Shown here piece by piece: positions 27,652 through 37,675 of a DNA stretch of 64,000 bases. The translations under genes were made by a program, and so were the position numbers. Every line of letters starts with the position of its first letter. The first letter of the stretch is position 1. The notes under the pieces were generated by a model, which had not been told where the DNA came from, searched no databases, and worked only from the letters and a program-made list of their open reading frames with translations. Origin of the DNA: Pseudomonas sp. NFIX28 (GTDB taxonomy: Bacteria > Pseudomonadota > Gammaproteobacteria > Pseudomonadales > Pseudomonadaceae); the NCBI RefSeq assembly GCF_900107395.1, contig NZ_FNPW01000003.1:360632-424631 (forward strand). The letters are read 5' to 3'.

Positions 27652-28929
27652 TCAGAGGATGTTGGAGTAGTCCGCCTCGATCCGGTCCAGGCTCAGGTGA
27701 TTGAGGAAGTTGGAGAAACACATCCAGGCCGACAGCGCGTTCATGTCGCGGAACTGGTCCGGCAGGTACTTGGGCGGCACCACCAGGCCTTCGTCCACCA
27801 ACTGCCGCAGGGTGCGCATGTCTTCCAGGGTGGTCTTGCCGCAGAACAGCAGAGGCACCTGCTCGAGCTTGCCCTTGCGCACGGCCAACTGAATGTAGTT
27901 GTAGACCATGATGAAGCCCTTGAGATAGGACAAGTCTTTGGTAAATGGCAGGCCGGTCGGCACCGAACCACGGAACACCCGGCTGGCGTTGCCATAACTC
28001 TCGGCCATTTCGAAACCCTGCTCGCGGAAGAACTCGAACACCTGCATGAAGTCCGCGCCCTCCTCCACCATGTGGATCGCGCGGGTGCGGTTGGTCAGTT
28101 TGCGCAGGCGGCTCGGGTAGGACGCGAAGGTGATGATTTCCATCAGGATCGCCAGGCCTTCCTGGGTCACGGTCGACGAGGGCGGGCCCTTGGACAGGAA
28201 GGTGCAGATCGGCTGGTTCAGGCCGTTGAGGGTAGTGCCCACGTGGACCAGGCCTTCGTGGACTTCCAGGGCCCGCACATCGCGGTCGTTGAACAGCGCA
28301 TCGGCGCGGATCTTGATGTAGTCGGCGCCGGCCGCCGCGTCGGCGACTATGCCGTCGGACTCGAAGACCCGGATGGTTTCCTCGGCCTCGCCGAACACCT
28401 TGTTCAGCCGGCTTTGCAGCAGGCTCACCGCTTCCTTGGCGCTCAGGGTCTTGGGTTCGTCCTTGAGGTCGCCACGGCAGTCGATGTTGTTCAGGTAATC
28501 GGAAAGCATCAGGCCCAGGTCGGCCAGGGTCGGGTCGCCGGCATGGAAGGCATCGGAGGCGGCGCCGTAGAGTTCCTGGGAAATCAGCCCGAAATCCTCG
28601 GTGCCGCGGGCCTCGAGCATCCGCACCACCATGCGGTATTCCTTGCACATGCGCCGCATGATCTGCCCGACCGGGTTGAACTGGCCGAGTTGCCGGGTGA
28701 TGTCGCGCTCGATGTTCTGGAACTCCAGCTTCACTGCGCTGGAATCGAAAGACAGCGGCCGGCCTTCGTAATAGGCACGGTCCACCGCCGGCATTTCCTT
28801 GCCCTTGGCCTTGAGGAAACCTTTGCGGATGTTGTCGTCCCACTTCACCGCATCCAGTACGCGGATCGGCGTCTGTGCCAGCACAATGCGATCGGACAAG
28901 GTGCGTATCGTCTGCTGGTAATCGTCCAC
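27652..28929 (-). CDS. QEGLA-motif protein (DUF1704, MATCAP-like putative zinc peptidase)
   Basis: A 425-residue protein of the family annotated as 'flavohemoglobin expression-modulating QEGLA motif protein'. The TQEGLAI motif is present near residue 260. Just before it is EVHEGLVHV, an HExxxH site that in the related MATCAP/KIAA0895 family coordinates zinc for a tyrosine-carboxypeptidase-type activity. It has no signal peptide. The bacterial substrate is unknown; I would not assume regulation of flavohaemoglobin here, as no hmp gene is nearby. The ATG at 28929 begins MDDYQQTIRTLSDRI. Confidence 0.85.
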   Translation of the reverse strand: MDDYQQTIRTLSDRIVLAQTPIRVLDAVKWDDNIRKGFLKAKGKEMPAVDRAYYEGRPLSFDSSAVKLEFQNIERDITRQLGQFNPVGQIMRRMCKEYRMVVRMLEARGTEDFGLISQELYGAASDAFHAGDPTLADLGLMLSDYLNNIDCRGDLKDEPKTLSAKEAVSLLQSRLNKVFGEAEETIRVFESDGIVADAAAGADYIKIRADALFNDRDVRALEVHEGLVHVGTTLNGLNQPICTFLSKGPPSSTVTQEGLAILMEIITFASYPSRLRKLTNRTRAIHMVEEGADFMQVFEFFREQGFEMAESYGNASRVFRGSVPTGLPFTKDLSYLKGFIMVYNYIQLAVRKGKLEQVPLLFCGKTTLEDMRTLRQLVDEGLVVPPKYLPDQFRDMNALSAWMCFSNFLNHLSLDRIEADYSNIL

Positions 28930-28961
28930 CCCAAACTCCTGTTAAAACGTTGGTACCGCGT

Positions 28962-29501
28962 TTATTTGCCTGCCCGCTGGAAGCGCGCCGCCTCGACGAA
29001 CACGTCGGAGTTGGCGGGATCGTCCAGATAGGCAAAAACCTGTGGCAGCGCGCTGTCGATCAGCACGCCGTCCCTGGTGTCGAACGGTTCGCCATGCAGG
29101 ACGTTCTGTCCGCGGGCCTGATTGATCTGCTCCAGATCGAGCTGGTAGAGCACCAGCTCGTGTTCGTCGGTCAACTCGAAACCGGCGATGGTGAAATGCC
29201 CGCCGAACGCCTGGGGTACCGCCGCCGAGAGGTACCAGCGGCCGCCATGGCGGGAAACGGTGAACTCGTAAGTATCGTGCTGTTGCGGCTTGGCCTTGAC
29301 GGTGGTGACGGCCTTGTAGCGGTTGTTGCCGATGCGGCTCAGTTGCAGGGTGAGCGGTTCGCCCCAGGCGTTCTTGCTGGTCCACTTGCCCAGCAACGCC
29401 GCGGGGGCTGCCTGGTCGGCCGGCAAGGGTTCCTTGAAGGACACCAGGCAGCCACTGAGCAGCAGGAACGACAAGGCGATCGCAACGCGCCAGGCTTTCA
29501 T
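28962..29501 (-). CDS. conserved hypothetical lipoprotein
   Basis: A 179-residue predicted lipoprotein: MKAWRVAIALSFLLLSGC, lipidation at Cys18. The mature protein is beta-rich with a motif LLGKWTSKNAWGEPLTLQLSRIGNNRYKAV, reminiscent of small lipocalin-like or META-type domains, but I cannot assign a family. It lies 32 nt upstream of the QEGLA gene and may share its transcript. Function unknown. Confidence 0.78.
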   Translation of the reverse strand: MKAWRVAIALSFLLLSGCLVSFKEPLPADQAAPAALLGKWTSKNAWGEPLTLQLSRIGNNRYKAVTTVKAKPQQHDTYEFTVSRHGGRWYLSAAVPQAFGGHFTIAGFELTDEHELVLYQLDLEQINQARGQNVLHGEPFDTRDGVLIDSALPQVFAYLDDPANSDVFVEAARFQRAGK

Positions 29502-29528
29502 TCAACACTCCCTATCAACCGTCGAGCC

Positions 29529-29627
29529 GTAGCCACTGGCGAAGCCTGTATCCGGCCTGGACATCGCAGCGCCCATGGAACGCGGGAAAACCCTGCGGGC
29601 CTTATCGCAGCCTGCGCCAGCGGCTAC
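29529..29627. repeat. REP doublet, family 2 (diverged)
   Basis: Left arm GTAGCCACTGGCGAAGCCTG from 29529 and inverted right arm ATCGCAGCCTGCGCCAGCGG ending CTAC at 29627. Both are variants of GTAGCCGCTGCCGCAGGCTG, found elsewhere in the window. Confidence 0.7.
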
Positions 29628-29637
29628 CGGGACTGCA

Positions 29638-30354
29638 TCACACCGAGGCCAGTACCAGGTGCATGTAGCGGGTCAGGATGCCCAGCATGTCTTCCTCGGC
29701 CAGAGGCTCTGCGTCGTTGAGCAGGCCCTGATATTCCATCCGTCCGATTATAGCCGTCAACACTTTGGCATCCTGTTGCGGCTCGCGTGAACCCAATACC
29801 TGGAAAAACTGGCAAGTGCCATGCAGCAGGATCTGCTGATGGGAGCGCACCAGCAGCGCCAGGCGCGGGTTGAGCAACGCCTCCTGGCGAAATGCCTGTT
29901 CGGCCATCAGGTGTTCGCGGCGGTTGTGCAGTTGGCGCTGCACGTAGTCGGCGGTCAGGCGGGCAATGTCGTCGGCCAGTTGCGCACGGGATTCGGGGCT
30001 GCCGTCGCCATAGGCGACCATTTCCCGCAGCAACCCCTCGTTGTTGGCCCACAGCTTGGCCATGAAGGCGGCGCTGCGCTCGACGTATTGGGCGAAGGTA
30101 TCGGTGAGCAAGTCATCGATATCCTTGAAGTAATAAGTGGTGGCCGACAGCGGCACACCGGCTTCGGCGGCGACCGCACGATGGCGCACGGCGCGCACGC
30201 CATCGCGCACGACAATGCGCATGGCCGCGTCGAGAATATCCTGGCGACGTTGCTCACTGCCCTGTCGGCTGGCCTTGCGACCCTGGTACTGAACACTTTC
30301 AGCGACCGCAGTGGCGATGCCAGCTGCACCTTCTTGAGCAATTGCACGGTTCAC
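29638..30354 (-). CDS. TetR-family transcriptional regulator
   Basis: A repressor-type regulator of about 238 residues. The helix-turn-helix is near 45-70 (GVRAVRHRAVAAEAGVPLSATTYYFKDIDDLLTDTF), followed by a helical ligand domain. Starts are ambiguous: a GTG at 30354 (VNRAIAQEG) has GAGAGGA about 10 nt upstream, while another GTG at 30372 would put that site inside the gene. Its target is unknown; the nearest candidates are the flanking genes on the same strand. Confidence 0.83.
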   Translation of the reverse strand: MNRAIAQEGAAGIATAVAESVQYQGRKASRQGSEQRRQDILDAAMRIVVRDGVRAVRHRAVAAEAGVPLSATTYYFKDIDDLLTDTFAQYVERSAAFMAKLWANNEGLLREMVAYGDGSPESRAQLADDIARLTADYVQRQLHNRREHLMAEQAFRQEALLNPRLALLVRSHQQILLHGTCQFFQVLGSREPQQDAKVLTAIIGRMEYQGLLNDAEPLAEEDMLGILTRYMHLVLASV

Positions 30355-30413
30355 GACAGGTATTCCTCTCACATAAAAAATGAAAAAAGCAGTACGTCAG
30401 TGCCACACAGACA

Positions 30414-30444
30414 ATAAAAAGCCGCCTGTAAGCGGCGGCTTTTT
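30414..30444. terminator. bidirectional rho-independent terminator after lysS
   Basis: 7-bp stem (AGCCGCC at 30420-30426, GGCGGCT at 30434-30440), with A's on the left and T's on the right. It terminates lysS on the minus strand, starting 12 nt past the stop. Confidence 0.85.
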
Positions 30445-30455
30445 ATTCAACATAT

Positions 30456-31955
30456 TTACGCTTGCGGCCGCATGTGCGGGAACAGGATCACGTCGCGGAT
30501 CGACGGGGAGTTGGTCAGCAGCATCACCAGGCGGTCGATGCCGATACCTTCACCGGCGGTCGGCGGCATGCCGTACTCCAGGGCGCGAACGAAGTCGGCA
30601 TCGTAGTGCATGGCTTCGTCGTCACCGGCGTCCTTGTCGGCCACCTGGGCCATGAAACGCTCGGCCTGGTCTTCCGCGTCGTTCAACTCGGAGTAGGCGT
30701 TGGCGATTTCGCGACCACCGATGAACAGCTCGAAACGGTCGGTGACGTTCGGGTTCTCGTCGTTGCGACGGGCCAGCGGCGAGACTTCGAACGGGTACTG
30801 GGTAATGAAGTGCGGCTGATCCAGCTTGTGCTCGACCAGCTCTTCGAAAATCATCACCTGCAGCTTGCCCAGGCCTTCGAAGCCCAGGACCTTGGCGCCG
30901 GCCTTCTTGGCGATGGCGCGGGCCTTGTCGATATCGTTCAGGTCGTCCGCGGTCAGCTCGGGGTTGTACTTGAGGATCGAGTCGAACACCGACAGACGCA
31001 CGAACGGCTCGCCGAAGTGGAACACCTTGTCGCCGTACGGCACGTCGGTGCTACCCAGGACCAGCTGAGCCAGCTCGCGGAACAGTTCTTCGGTCAGGTC
31101 CATGTTGTCTTCGTAGTCGGCGTAGGCCTGGTAGAACTCCAACATGGTGAATTCAGGGTTGTGCCGGGTCGAGACGCCTTCGTTACGGAAGTTGCGGTTG
31201 ATCTCGAAGACCTTCTCGAAACCACCGACCACCAGGCGCTTCAGATACAGCTCCGGCGCGATACGCAGGAACATTTCCATGTCCAGGGCGTTGTGGTGGG
31301 TCTCGAACGGCTTGGCCGCCGCACCGCCGGGAATGGTTTGCAGCATCGGCGTTTCCACTTCCAGGAAGTCACGCTTCATCAGGAAGCTGCGGATGTGGGC
31401 GATGACTTGCGAACGCACGCGGAAGGTCTCGCGCACGTCTTCGTTGACGATCAGGTCGACGTAGCGCTGGCGGTAGCGCTGCTCGGTGTCGGTCAGGCCG
31501 TGGTGCTTGTCCGGCAGCGGGCGCAGCGACTTGGTCAGCAGGCGCACGTTGGTCATTTCGACATACAGGTCGCCCTTGCCGGAACGGGCCAGGGTACCTT
31601 CGGCGGCGATGATGTCGCCCAGGTCCCAGGTCTTGACCGCGTCCAGGGTTTCTTCCGGCAGGGTCTTGCGGTTGACGTAGACCTGGATCCGCCCGGTCAT
31701 GTCCTGGATCACCATGAACGAGCCACGGTTGAGCATGATGCGACCGGCAACCTTGACCGGAATCGCCGCCTCGGCCAGCTCTTCCTTGGTCTTGTCCGCG
31801 TACTGTTTCTGCAGGTCGTTGCAGTAGTTGTCGCGGCGGAAGTCGTTCGGGAAGGCGTTGCCCTTGGCGCGCTCGGCAGCAAGCTTTTCCTTACGCAGGG
31901 CGATCAGGGTGTTTTCTTCCTGTTGCAGGGCCTGGTCGAGTTGTAGGTCGCTCAT
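30456..31955 (-). CDS. lysS: lysyl-tRNA synthetase, class II
   Basis: Charges tRNA-Lys with lysine. The protein has 499 residues. After the N-terminal OB-fold anticodon domain (about 65-145; [19 protein letters not shown]) the class II catalytic core contains motif 2 ([25 protein letters not shown]) and motif 3 ([11 protein letters not shown]). The ATG at 31955 starts [17 protein letters not shown]. It follows prfB in the same direction, the conserved prfB-lysS pairing. The gap carries a hairpin and a single REP. Confidence 0.97.
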   Translation of the reverse strand: MSDLQLDQALQQEENTLIALRKEKLAAERAKGNAFPNDFRRDNYCNDLQKQYADKTKEELAEAAIPVKVAGRIMLNRGSFMVIQDMTGRIQVYVNRKTLPEETLDAVKTWDLGDIIAAEGTLARSGKGDLYVEMTNVRLLTKSLRPLPDKHHGLTDTEQRYRQRYVDLIVNEDVRETFRVRSQVIAHIRSFLMKRDFLEVETPMLQTIPGGAAAKPFETHHNALDMEMFLRIAPELYLKRLVVGGFEKVFEINRNFRNEGVSTRHNPEFTMLEFYQAYADYEDNMDLTEELFRELAQLVLGSTDVPYGDKVFHFGEPFVRLSVFDSILKYNPELTADDLNDIDKARAIAKKAGAKVLGFEGLGKLQVMIFEELVEHKLDQPHFITQYPFEVSPLARRNDENPNVTDRFELFIGGREIANAYSELNDAEDQAERFMAQVADKDAGDDEAMHYDADFVRALEYGMPPTAGEGIGIDRLVMLLTNSPSIRDVILFPHMRPQA

Positions 31956-32005
31956 GTCTTTAAAAATTCCATCACAGGTTCGTTGCCCCTTGCCTGTGGC
32001 AAGGG

Positions 32006-32029
32006 ATCGCGGGCCAGCCTCGCTCCTAC
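32006..32029. repeat. solitary REP element, family 1
   Basis: One inverted-orientation REP arm (ATCGCGGGCCAGCCTCGCTC plus CTAC) with no partner, in the prfB-lysS gap. Beside it is a separate small hairpin, CCTTGCC/GGCAAGG, at about 31988-32004. Confidence 0.75.
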
Positions 32030-32065
32030 AGAAGCGCGCCGTGCCCGCGGCATGGGTGTCGCGGC

Positions 32066-33161
32066 TTACAGCCCCGATTTCAGGCTGGCCACCAGGTATT
32101 CGTCGATATCGCCGTCGAGCACCTTGTCGCAGTCACTGCGTTCGATGTTGGTCCGCAGATCCTTGATCCGCGAAGCGTCGAGCACGTAGGAGCGAATCTG
32201 ATGACCCCAGCCGATGTCGGACTTGGTGTCTTCCAGCGCCTGGGAAGCGGCGTTGCGCTTCTGCATTTCCTGCTCGTACAACTTGGCCCGCAGCATTTTC
32301 ATGGCGGTGTCCTTGTTGGCGTGCTGGGAACGCTCGTTCTGGCAGCTGACCACGGTGTTGGTCGGTACGTGGGTGATACGCACGGCCGAGTCGGTGGTGT
32401 TTACGTGCTGGCCACCGGCACCGGAGGAACGGTAGGTGTCGATGCGCAGGTCGGCCGGGTTGATCTCGATTTCCACCTTGTCATCGATCTCGGGCGACAC
32501 GAATACCGCCGAGAACGAGGTGTGGCGGCGAGCGCCGGAGTCGAACGGGCTCTTGCGTACCAGGCGATGCACGCCGATTTCGGTGCGCAGCCAGCCAAAG
32601 GCATATTCGCCCTTGATGTGCACGGTGGCGCCCTTGATGCCGGCGACCTCGCCTTCGGACAGTTCCATGATGGTGGCGTCGAAGCCACGCTTGGAGGCCC
32701 AGCGCAGGTACATGCGCAGCAGGATGTTGGCCCAGTCCTGGGCTTCGGTGCCGCCGGAACCGGCCTGGATATCCAGGTAGGCGTTGTTCATGTCCATCTC
32801 GCCGCTGAACATGCGACGGAATTCCAGCTTGGCCAGGGCCTCGTCGAGACGGGTCAGTTCGGCGACCACATCGCCTACCGCGCCTTCGTCGTTCTCTTCG
32901 ACGGCCATGTCCAGCAGGTCGCGGCAATCGGCCAGGCCGCCGGACAATTCGTCCAGGGTCTCGACGATCTGCGCCAGCGCAGCGCGCTCGCGGCCCAGTT
33001 CCTGGGCGTATTCAGGTTTGTTCCAGACGTTCGGATCTTCAAGCTCGCGATTGACTTCGGTCAGACGCTCATGCTTTTGATCGTAGTCAAAGATACCCCC
33101 GAATAGTTTCGGAGCGCTCGGACAGGTCCTTGATAGTGTTAAGGATCGGGTTGATTTCCAT
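32066..33161 (-). CDS. prfB: peptide chain release factor 2 (programmed +1 frameshift)
   Basis: Terminates translation at UGA and UAA. It is read in two frames. [24 protein letters not shown] is encoded from 33161 to 33090, ending at an in-frame TGA (33089-33087). Ribosomes shift +1 at CTT-TGA-C and continue in [12 protein letters not shown] from 33088 to the stop at 32066, giving 364 residues. Just before the shift site is GGGGG, the internal Shine-Dalgarno-like stimulator. The tripeptide SPF (stop recognition, near 205) and GGQ (peptide release, in [10 protein letters not shown]) are both present. The frameshift is an autoregulatory device controlled by RF2 itself. lysS follows. Confidence 0.97.
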
Positions 33162-33269
33162 GGCAGGCAGCACTCGTTGGCGAACTTTTGAAAGCCGGCG
33201 AGTATAACGTAATCAAGCTGGAGCGGCAGCCCGCCTGGCGGCTTTAGGCCCCCGCGGCGAGGGTTTTTT

Positions 33270-34271
33270 TCACTCGATTCCCACCTGGTTGCGACCATTG
33301 TGCTTGGCCAGATACAGGCCTTTGTCGGCGGCCGAGATCAATTGCCGGCAACTGGTGCTCGGCTGCGGCGTCATGGTGGACAGGCCGATGCTGATGGTCA
33401 GGCTGGCGCCTTCGGTCGGCGCGATGTGCGGGATCTTCAGGGCGGCCACGGTCTGGCGCAGTTTCTCGGCCACCAACCGCGCCCCGCCAGGCGAAGTGCT
33501 TGGCAGCACCAGGGCAAATTCTTCGCCGCCGTATCGCGCCGGCAAATCCGACGGTCGGCTGCTGGCTTCGCGGATCGCCGTGGCCACCTTGCGCAGGGCT
33601 TCATCGCCCTCCAGGTGCCCGAAATTGTCGTTATAGGACTTGAAGTAGTCGACATCGATCATCAGCAGCGACAGCTGGGTCTGGTCGCGCATTGCCCGGC
33701 GCCACTCCAGCTCCAGGTACTCGTCGAAATGCCGGCGGTTGGACAAGCCGGTCAGGCCATCGGAGTTCATCAGGCGCTGCAGCACCAGGTTGGTGTCGAG
33801 CAATTGCTGCTGGCTGACCCGCAGCGCGCGATAGGCCGCATCGCGCTGCAACAGGGTCATGTAGGAGCGCGAGTGGTAGCGAATACGCGCCACCAGCTCG
33901 ATATTGTCCGGCAGCTTGACCAGGTAATCGTTGGCCCCGGCGGCAAAGGCCGCGCTCTTGATCAGCGGGTCTTCCTTGGTCGAAAGCACAATGATCGGGA
34001 TGTTCTGGGTCGCCGGGTGGTTGCGGTATTCGCGCACCAGCGTCAAGCCGTCCAGGCCGGGCATCACCAGGTCCTGGAGGATTACCGTCGGCTTGATGCG
34101 GATCGCCTGGGCAATGGCCTGGTGGGGGTCGGCACAAAAGTGGAAGTCGATGTTTTCTTCATTCGCCAACCCACGCCGCACAGCCTCACCGATCATTGCC
34201 TGGTCGTCGACCAGCAGCACCATCGCAGCATTTTCATCGGTTTTGAAATCGTCGAGCTGTAAATCATTCAT
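33270..34271 (-). CDS. wspR: response-regulator diguanylate cyclase WspR
   Basis: Output of the Wsp system: makes c-di-GMP when phosphorylated. It has 333 residues. The receiver domain holds the phospho-acceptor Asp67 in [10 protein letters not shown]. After a helical linker the GGDEF domain has an intact GGEEF (248-252) and, five residues before it, an RxxD product-inhibition site (RPSD, 239-242). The active site therefore looks competent and feedback-inhibitable. Last gene of the wsp operon, 48 nt after wspF. Confidence 0.96.
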   Translation of the reverse strand: MNDLQLDDFKTDENAAMVLLVDDQAMIGEAVRRGLANEENIDFHFCADPHQAIAQAIRIKPTVILQDLVMPGLDGLTLVREYRNHPATQNIPIIVLSTKEDPLIKSAAFAAGANDYLVKLPDNIELVARIRYHSRSYMTLLQRDAAYRALRVSQQQLLDTNLVLQRLMNSDGLTGLSNRRHFDEYLELEWRRAMRDQTQLSLLMIDVDYFKSYNDNFGHLEGDEALRKVATAIREASSRPSDLPARYGGEEFALVLPSTSPGGARLVAEKLRQTVAALKIPHIAPTEGASLTISIGLSTMTPQPSTSCRQLISAADKGLYLAKHNGRNQVGIE

Positions 34272-34319
34272 GGGTTGTCACCTGAGTTGCTACCTGGCCA
34301 GGACAGCTGCGTTTGTCAG

Positions 34320-35333
34320 TCATTTGGCAAATATCTCCAGCAATCGTGGAGCGATCTTGTCCAGTGGGCGAATCTCTACGGCAGCGTCGATGGCAGCGGC
34401 CGCCTTGGGCATGCCGTACACCGCGCTACTACTCTGGTCCTGGGCGATGGTCAGGTAACCCTGATCGCGCATCAGTTTCAGGCCCTGGGCGCCGTCGCGA
34501 CCCATGCCCGTCAGCAGTACGCCGACCGCATCGCCGTTCCAGTAATTGGCGACACTTTCAAAAAACACATCGATCGATGGCCGATAGATCTCGTTTACCG
34601 GCTCGGCGGTGTACGCCAGGGTGCCGTTCTTCAACAGCCGGATATGGTGGTTGGTCCCCGCCAGCAGCACCGTGCCGCTCTGCGGTGGCTCGCCTTCGCG
34701 GGCCAGGCGCACCTTCAGCCCGGAGGCGCTGCTGAGCCATTCGGCCATGCCCGCGGCGAACACCTGGTCGACGTGCTGCACCAGCACGATGGCGGCCGGG
34801 AAATGGGCGGGCAACCCCTTGAGCAGCACCTCCAGCGCCGCCGGCCCACCGGCGGACGAACCGATCGCCACCAGGCCCTGGCGCTGCGCCATGGTGCGCA
34901 TCGGCACCGGCGCCGAACGCACCCGGTTGCCGCGCTGCTGGCCGATCAGCCAGCCAATATTGAGGATCTTGCGCAGCAAAGGCGCGGCCGCTTCCTGTGC
35001 ATTGCCTGCCCCGAGCGCGGGGGTGTCGACCACATCCAGCGCGCCATGCCCCATGGCCTCGAAGACCCGGTGCACGTTCTGCTGGCGGTCCACCGTGACG
35101 ATCACGATGGCGCAGGGGGTTTCGGCCATGATCCTGCGGGTCGCCTCCACCCCGTCCATCACCGGCATGATCAAGTCCATCAGGATCAGGTCGGGCGTCA
35201 GCTGCGCGCAGTATTCGACCGCCTCGGCGCCATTGGTCGCGACCCACACCACCTCGTGCGCGGGCTCGAAGGCCAGGGCCCGGCGCAGGGCCTCGACGGC
35301 CATGGGCATGTCGTTGACGATCGCGATTTTCAT
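34320..35333 (-). CDS. wspF: chemotaxis-type methylesterase WspF
   Basis: CheB-like response regulator that demethylates the receptor WspA and so damps signalling. It has 337 residues. Receiver Asp53 lies in LMDLIMPVMDG. The C-terminal methylesterase has the catalytic triad Ser160 (GSSAGG), His187 (VQHVDQ) and Asp280 (TGMGRDG). The reading frame is complete. Loss of WspF locks the pathway on and gives wrinkly colonies, so this strain should have a normal Wsp set point. It overlaps wspE by 4 nt. Confidence 0.96.
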   Translation of the reverse strand: MKIAIVNDMPMAVEALRRALAFEPAHEVVWVATNGAEAVEYCAQLTPDLILMDLIMPVMDGVEATRRIMAETPCAIVIVTVDRQQNVHRVFEAMGHGALDVVDTPALGAGNAQEAAAPLLRKILNIGWLIGQQRGNRVRSAPVPMRTMAQRQGLVAIGSSAGGPAALEVLLKGLPAHFPAAIVLVQHVDQVFAAGMAEWLSSASGLKVRLAREGEPPQSGTVLLAGTNHHIRLLKNGTLAYTAEPVNEIYRPSIDVFFESVANYWNGDAVGVLLTGMGRDGAQGLKLMRDQGYLTIAQDQSSSAVYGMPKAAAAIDAAVEIRPLDKIAPRLLEIFAK

Positions 35334-37675
35334 GCCCGAGCTCCTCCAATCAGCTCCACCACCGCATCCAGCAGGGCGTCGTCATGGAAACTGGCTTTGG
35401 CTAGATAATAGTCGGCCCCGGCATCCAGTCCACGGCGCCGGTCCTCTTCGCGATCCTTGTAGGAAACCACCATCACCGGCAACGATTGCAGGCGATTGTC
35501 ACGGCGCAGAAGTGTGACCAATTCAATCCCATCCATTCGGGGCATATCGATGTCGGTGATCAGCAGGTCGAAGTCTTCCGAACGCAAGGCGTTCCAGCCA
35601 TCCATGCCGTCGACGGCGACCGCTACGTCATAACCACGGTTGAGCAAAAGCTTGCGTTGCAGCTCACGCACGGTGAGCGAGTCATCGACCACCAGGATGC
35701 GCTTGCGCGCCGTCTCGGCCTGATGGCGGTTGTGCCGGGCGATGCGCTCCAGGCGGCCGGTATTGAGCAGCTTGTCCACCGAACGCAGCATGTCCTCGAC
35801 GTCGACGATCAGCACCACCGAGCCGTCATCGAGCAAGGCGCCGGCGGAAATGTCCTGGACCTTGCCCAGGCGATCGTCCAGCGGCAGCACCACCAGGGTC
35901 CGCTCGCCGATAAAACGCTCGACCGCCACGCCGTAGACCGCGTCGCGCTCGCGAATCACCACCACCTTGAGCGTGGACTCACTGCTCTGCCCCGCCGGAC
36001 GTTGCAGCAGCTGGCTGGCCGCGACCAGGCCGACATGGCGGCCTTCGTGCCAGAAATGCTGGCGCCCTTCCAGCTGGACAATATCGTCGGGCTCCAGGTC
36101 GCACATGCGCTCGATATGCGCCAGCGGGAAGGCATAGGCCTCTTCGCCGACCTCCACCACCAGGCTGCGCACCACCGACAGGGTCAGCGGCACCTCGAGG
36201 TGGAAACGACTGCCCTGCCCCGCCACCTGTTCCAACTGCACCGCGCCGCGCAGTTGGCGCACCATGTGCTGCACCGCGTCCAGGCCGACGCCGCGCCCGG
36301 AAACTTCGGTGACCTTGTCGCGCAGGCTGAAGCCCGGCAGGAACAGGAAAGTCAGCAGTTCTTCTTCGCTCAACTGGGCGGCGGTCTCGGCCGGGGACAG
36401 CTGGCGCTCGACAATGCTCTGGCGTACCCGCTCCAGGTCGACACCGTTGCCGTCATCGCTCAGCTCCAACACCAGCAGCCCGGCCTGGTGGGAAGCGCGC
36501 AGGCGAATCAGGCCCTCGGCCGGCTTGCCCGCCAGCCGCCGCTGCTCGGGGGTTTCGATGCCATGGTCGACCGCGTTGCGCAGCAGGTGGGTCAGCGGCG
36601 CCTCGAGTTTTTCCAGCACGTCGCGATCGACCTGGGTCTTCTCGCCCTCGACTTCCAGGCGGACCTGCTTGCCCAGGCTGCGCCCCAGGTCGCGAACCAT
36701 CCGCACCTGGCCCACCAGCACGTCGGCGAAGGGCCGCATGCGACAGGCCAGCGCGGTGTCGTAGAGCACCTGTGCGCGCTGGCTGGCTTGCCAGCCGAAC
36801 TCATCCAGCTCGGCGGTTTTCTCGGCCAGCAATTGCTGGGATTCAGCCAGCAGGCGCCGCGCATCTTCCAGGGCCTCGAGGGCTTCCAGGCCCAGCACCT
36901 GTTCCTTGAGATGCCCGTTGAGGTTTTCCAGGGCGCGCAAGCCGTTGCTCTGCATGCGCTTGAGGCGCTGCAGGGTCGCCAGGTAAGGCTTCAGGCGCTG
37001 GGTTTCCACCAGCGACTTGCTCGACAGGTCGAGCAGGCTGTTCAGGCGTTCGGCCGTGACCCGCAACACCCGTTCGCCGCCCTCGGCGAGCTTCTTGCCC
37101 TTCTGCGCCATCGCCGCGGGCGCCTCGTGCAGCGCTTCCTGCAATGCCTCTTGCGGCATTTCGAACGGCGGGACCGGCGGCACGGGTTCGGGCTCGACCA
37201 GCGGCGCCGGCAGTTGCAGCTCGGCCATCGGCGGCAGGCTCGGCTCGACCCGGGGCAGGACCAGGCCCGCCGTCGGCGCGCCGGTCGAATCGATCAACTG
37301 CTCCATGAGCGCCACGTAGGCCACGATGTCCTGCTCATCGACCTGGCTGCTGCCCGGCGTGGCGATGCGCATCAGCATATCGGTGCCCTGCAGCAGCGCA
37401 TCGATATGCTCGGGACGCAGGTACAGCCGCCCTTCCTGGGCGCTGACCAGGCAATCCTCCATCACATGGGCCACGCTGACCCCGGCGTCGACCCCGACGA
37501 TCCGCGCCGCGCCCTTGAGCGAGTGGGCGGCGCGCATGCAGGCTTCCAGCTGGTCGGCCTGGGTCGGGTTGCGCTCCAGCGCCAGCAGGCCGGCACTGAG
37601 CACCTGGGTCTGGGCCTCGGCCTCCAGGCTGAAGAGTTCGAGCAGCGAGGCGTCGCGCATTTGATCGGGGGTCAT
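35330..37675 (-). CDS. wspE: hybrid CheA-type histidine kinase WspE
   Basis: Kinase of 781 residues that phosphorylates WspR and WspF. The N-terminal HPt domain has the phosphorylated His51 in AAHSLKGAARI. A dimerisation segment is followed by the HATPase with LLRNAVDHGIETPEQRR (N box) and the GRGVGLDAV box, then a CheW-like domain. A C-terminal receiver domain (about 660-780) has ILVVDDSLTVRELQRKLL and the Asp in LLITDIDMPRMDG. It overlaps wspD and wspF by 4 nt on either side. Confidence 0.96.
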   Translation of the reverse strand: MTPDQMRDASLLELFSLEAEAQTQVLSAGLLALERNPTQADQLEACMRAAHSLKGAARIVGVDAGVSVAHVMEDCLVSAQEGRLYLRPEHIDALLQGTDMLMRIATPGSSQVDEQDIVAYVALMEQLIDSTGAPTAGLVLPRVEPSLPPMAELQLPAPLVEPEPVPPVPPFEMPQEALQEALHEAPAAMAQKGKKLAEGGERVLRVTAERLNSLLDLSSKSLVETQRLKPYLATLQRLKRMQSNGLRALENLNGHLKEQVLGLEALEALEDARRLLAESQQLLAEKTAELDEFGWQASQRAQVLYDTALACRMRPFADVLVGQVRMVRDLGRSLGKQVRLEVEGEKTQVDRDVLEKLEAPLTHLLRNAVDHGIETPEQRRLAGKPAEGLIRLRASHQAGLLVLELSDDGNGVDLERVRQSIVERQLSPAETAAQLSEEELLTFLFLPGFSLRDKVTEVSGRGVGLDAVQHMVRQLRGAVQLEQVAGQGSRFHLEVPLTLSVVRSLVVEVGEEAYAFPLAHIERMCDLEPDDIVQLEGRQHFWHEGRHVGLVAASQLLQRPAGQSSESTLKVVVIRERDAVYGVAVERFIGERTLVVLPLDDRLGKVQDISAGALLDDGSVVLIVDVEDMLRSVDKLLNTGRLERIARHNRHQAETARKRILVVDDSLTVRELQRKLLLNRGYDVAVAVDGMDGWNALRSEDFDLLITDIDMPRMDGIELVTLLRRDNRLQSLPVMVVSYKDREEDRRRGLDAGADYYLAKASFHDDALLDAVVELIGGARA

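Noticed and set aside
33162..33298. Longer N-terminus for prfB read through from 33298
   Set aside because: That frame is the shifted one extended upstream; the true N-terminus MEINPILN lies in the other frame from 33161 with the frameshift site.
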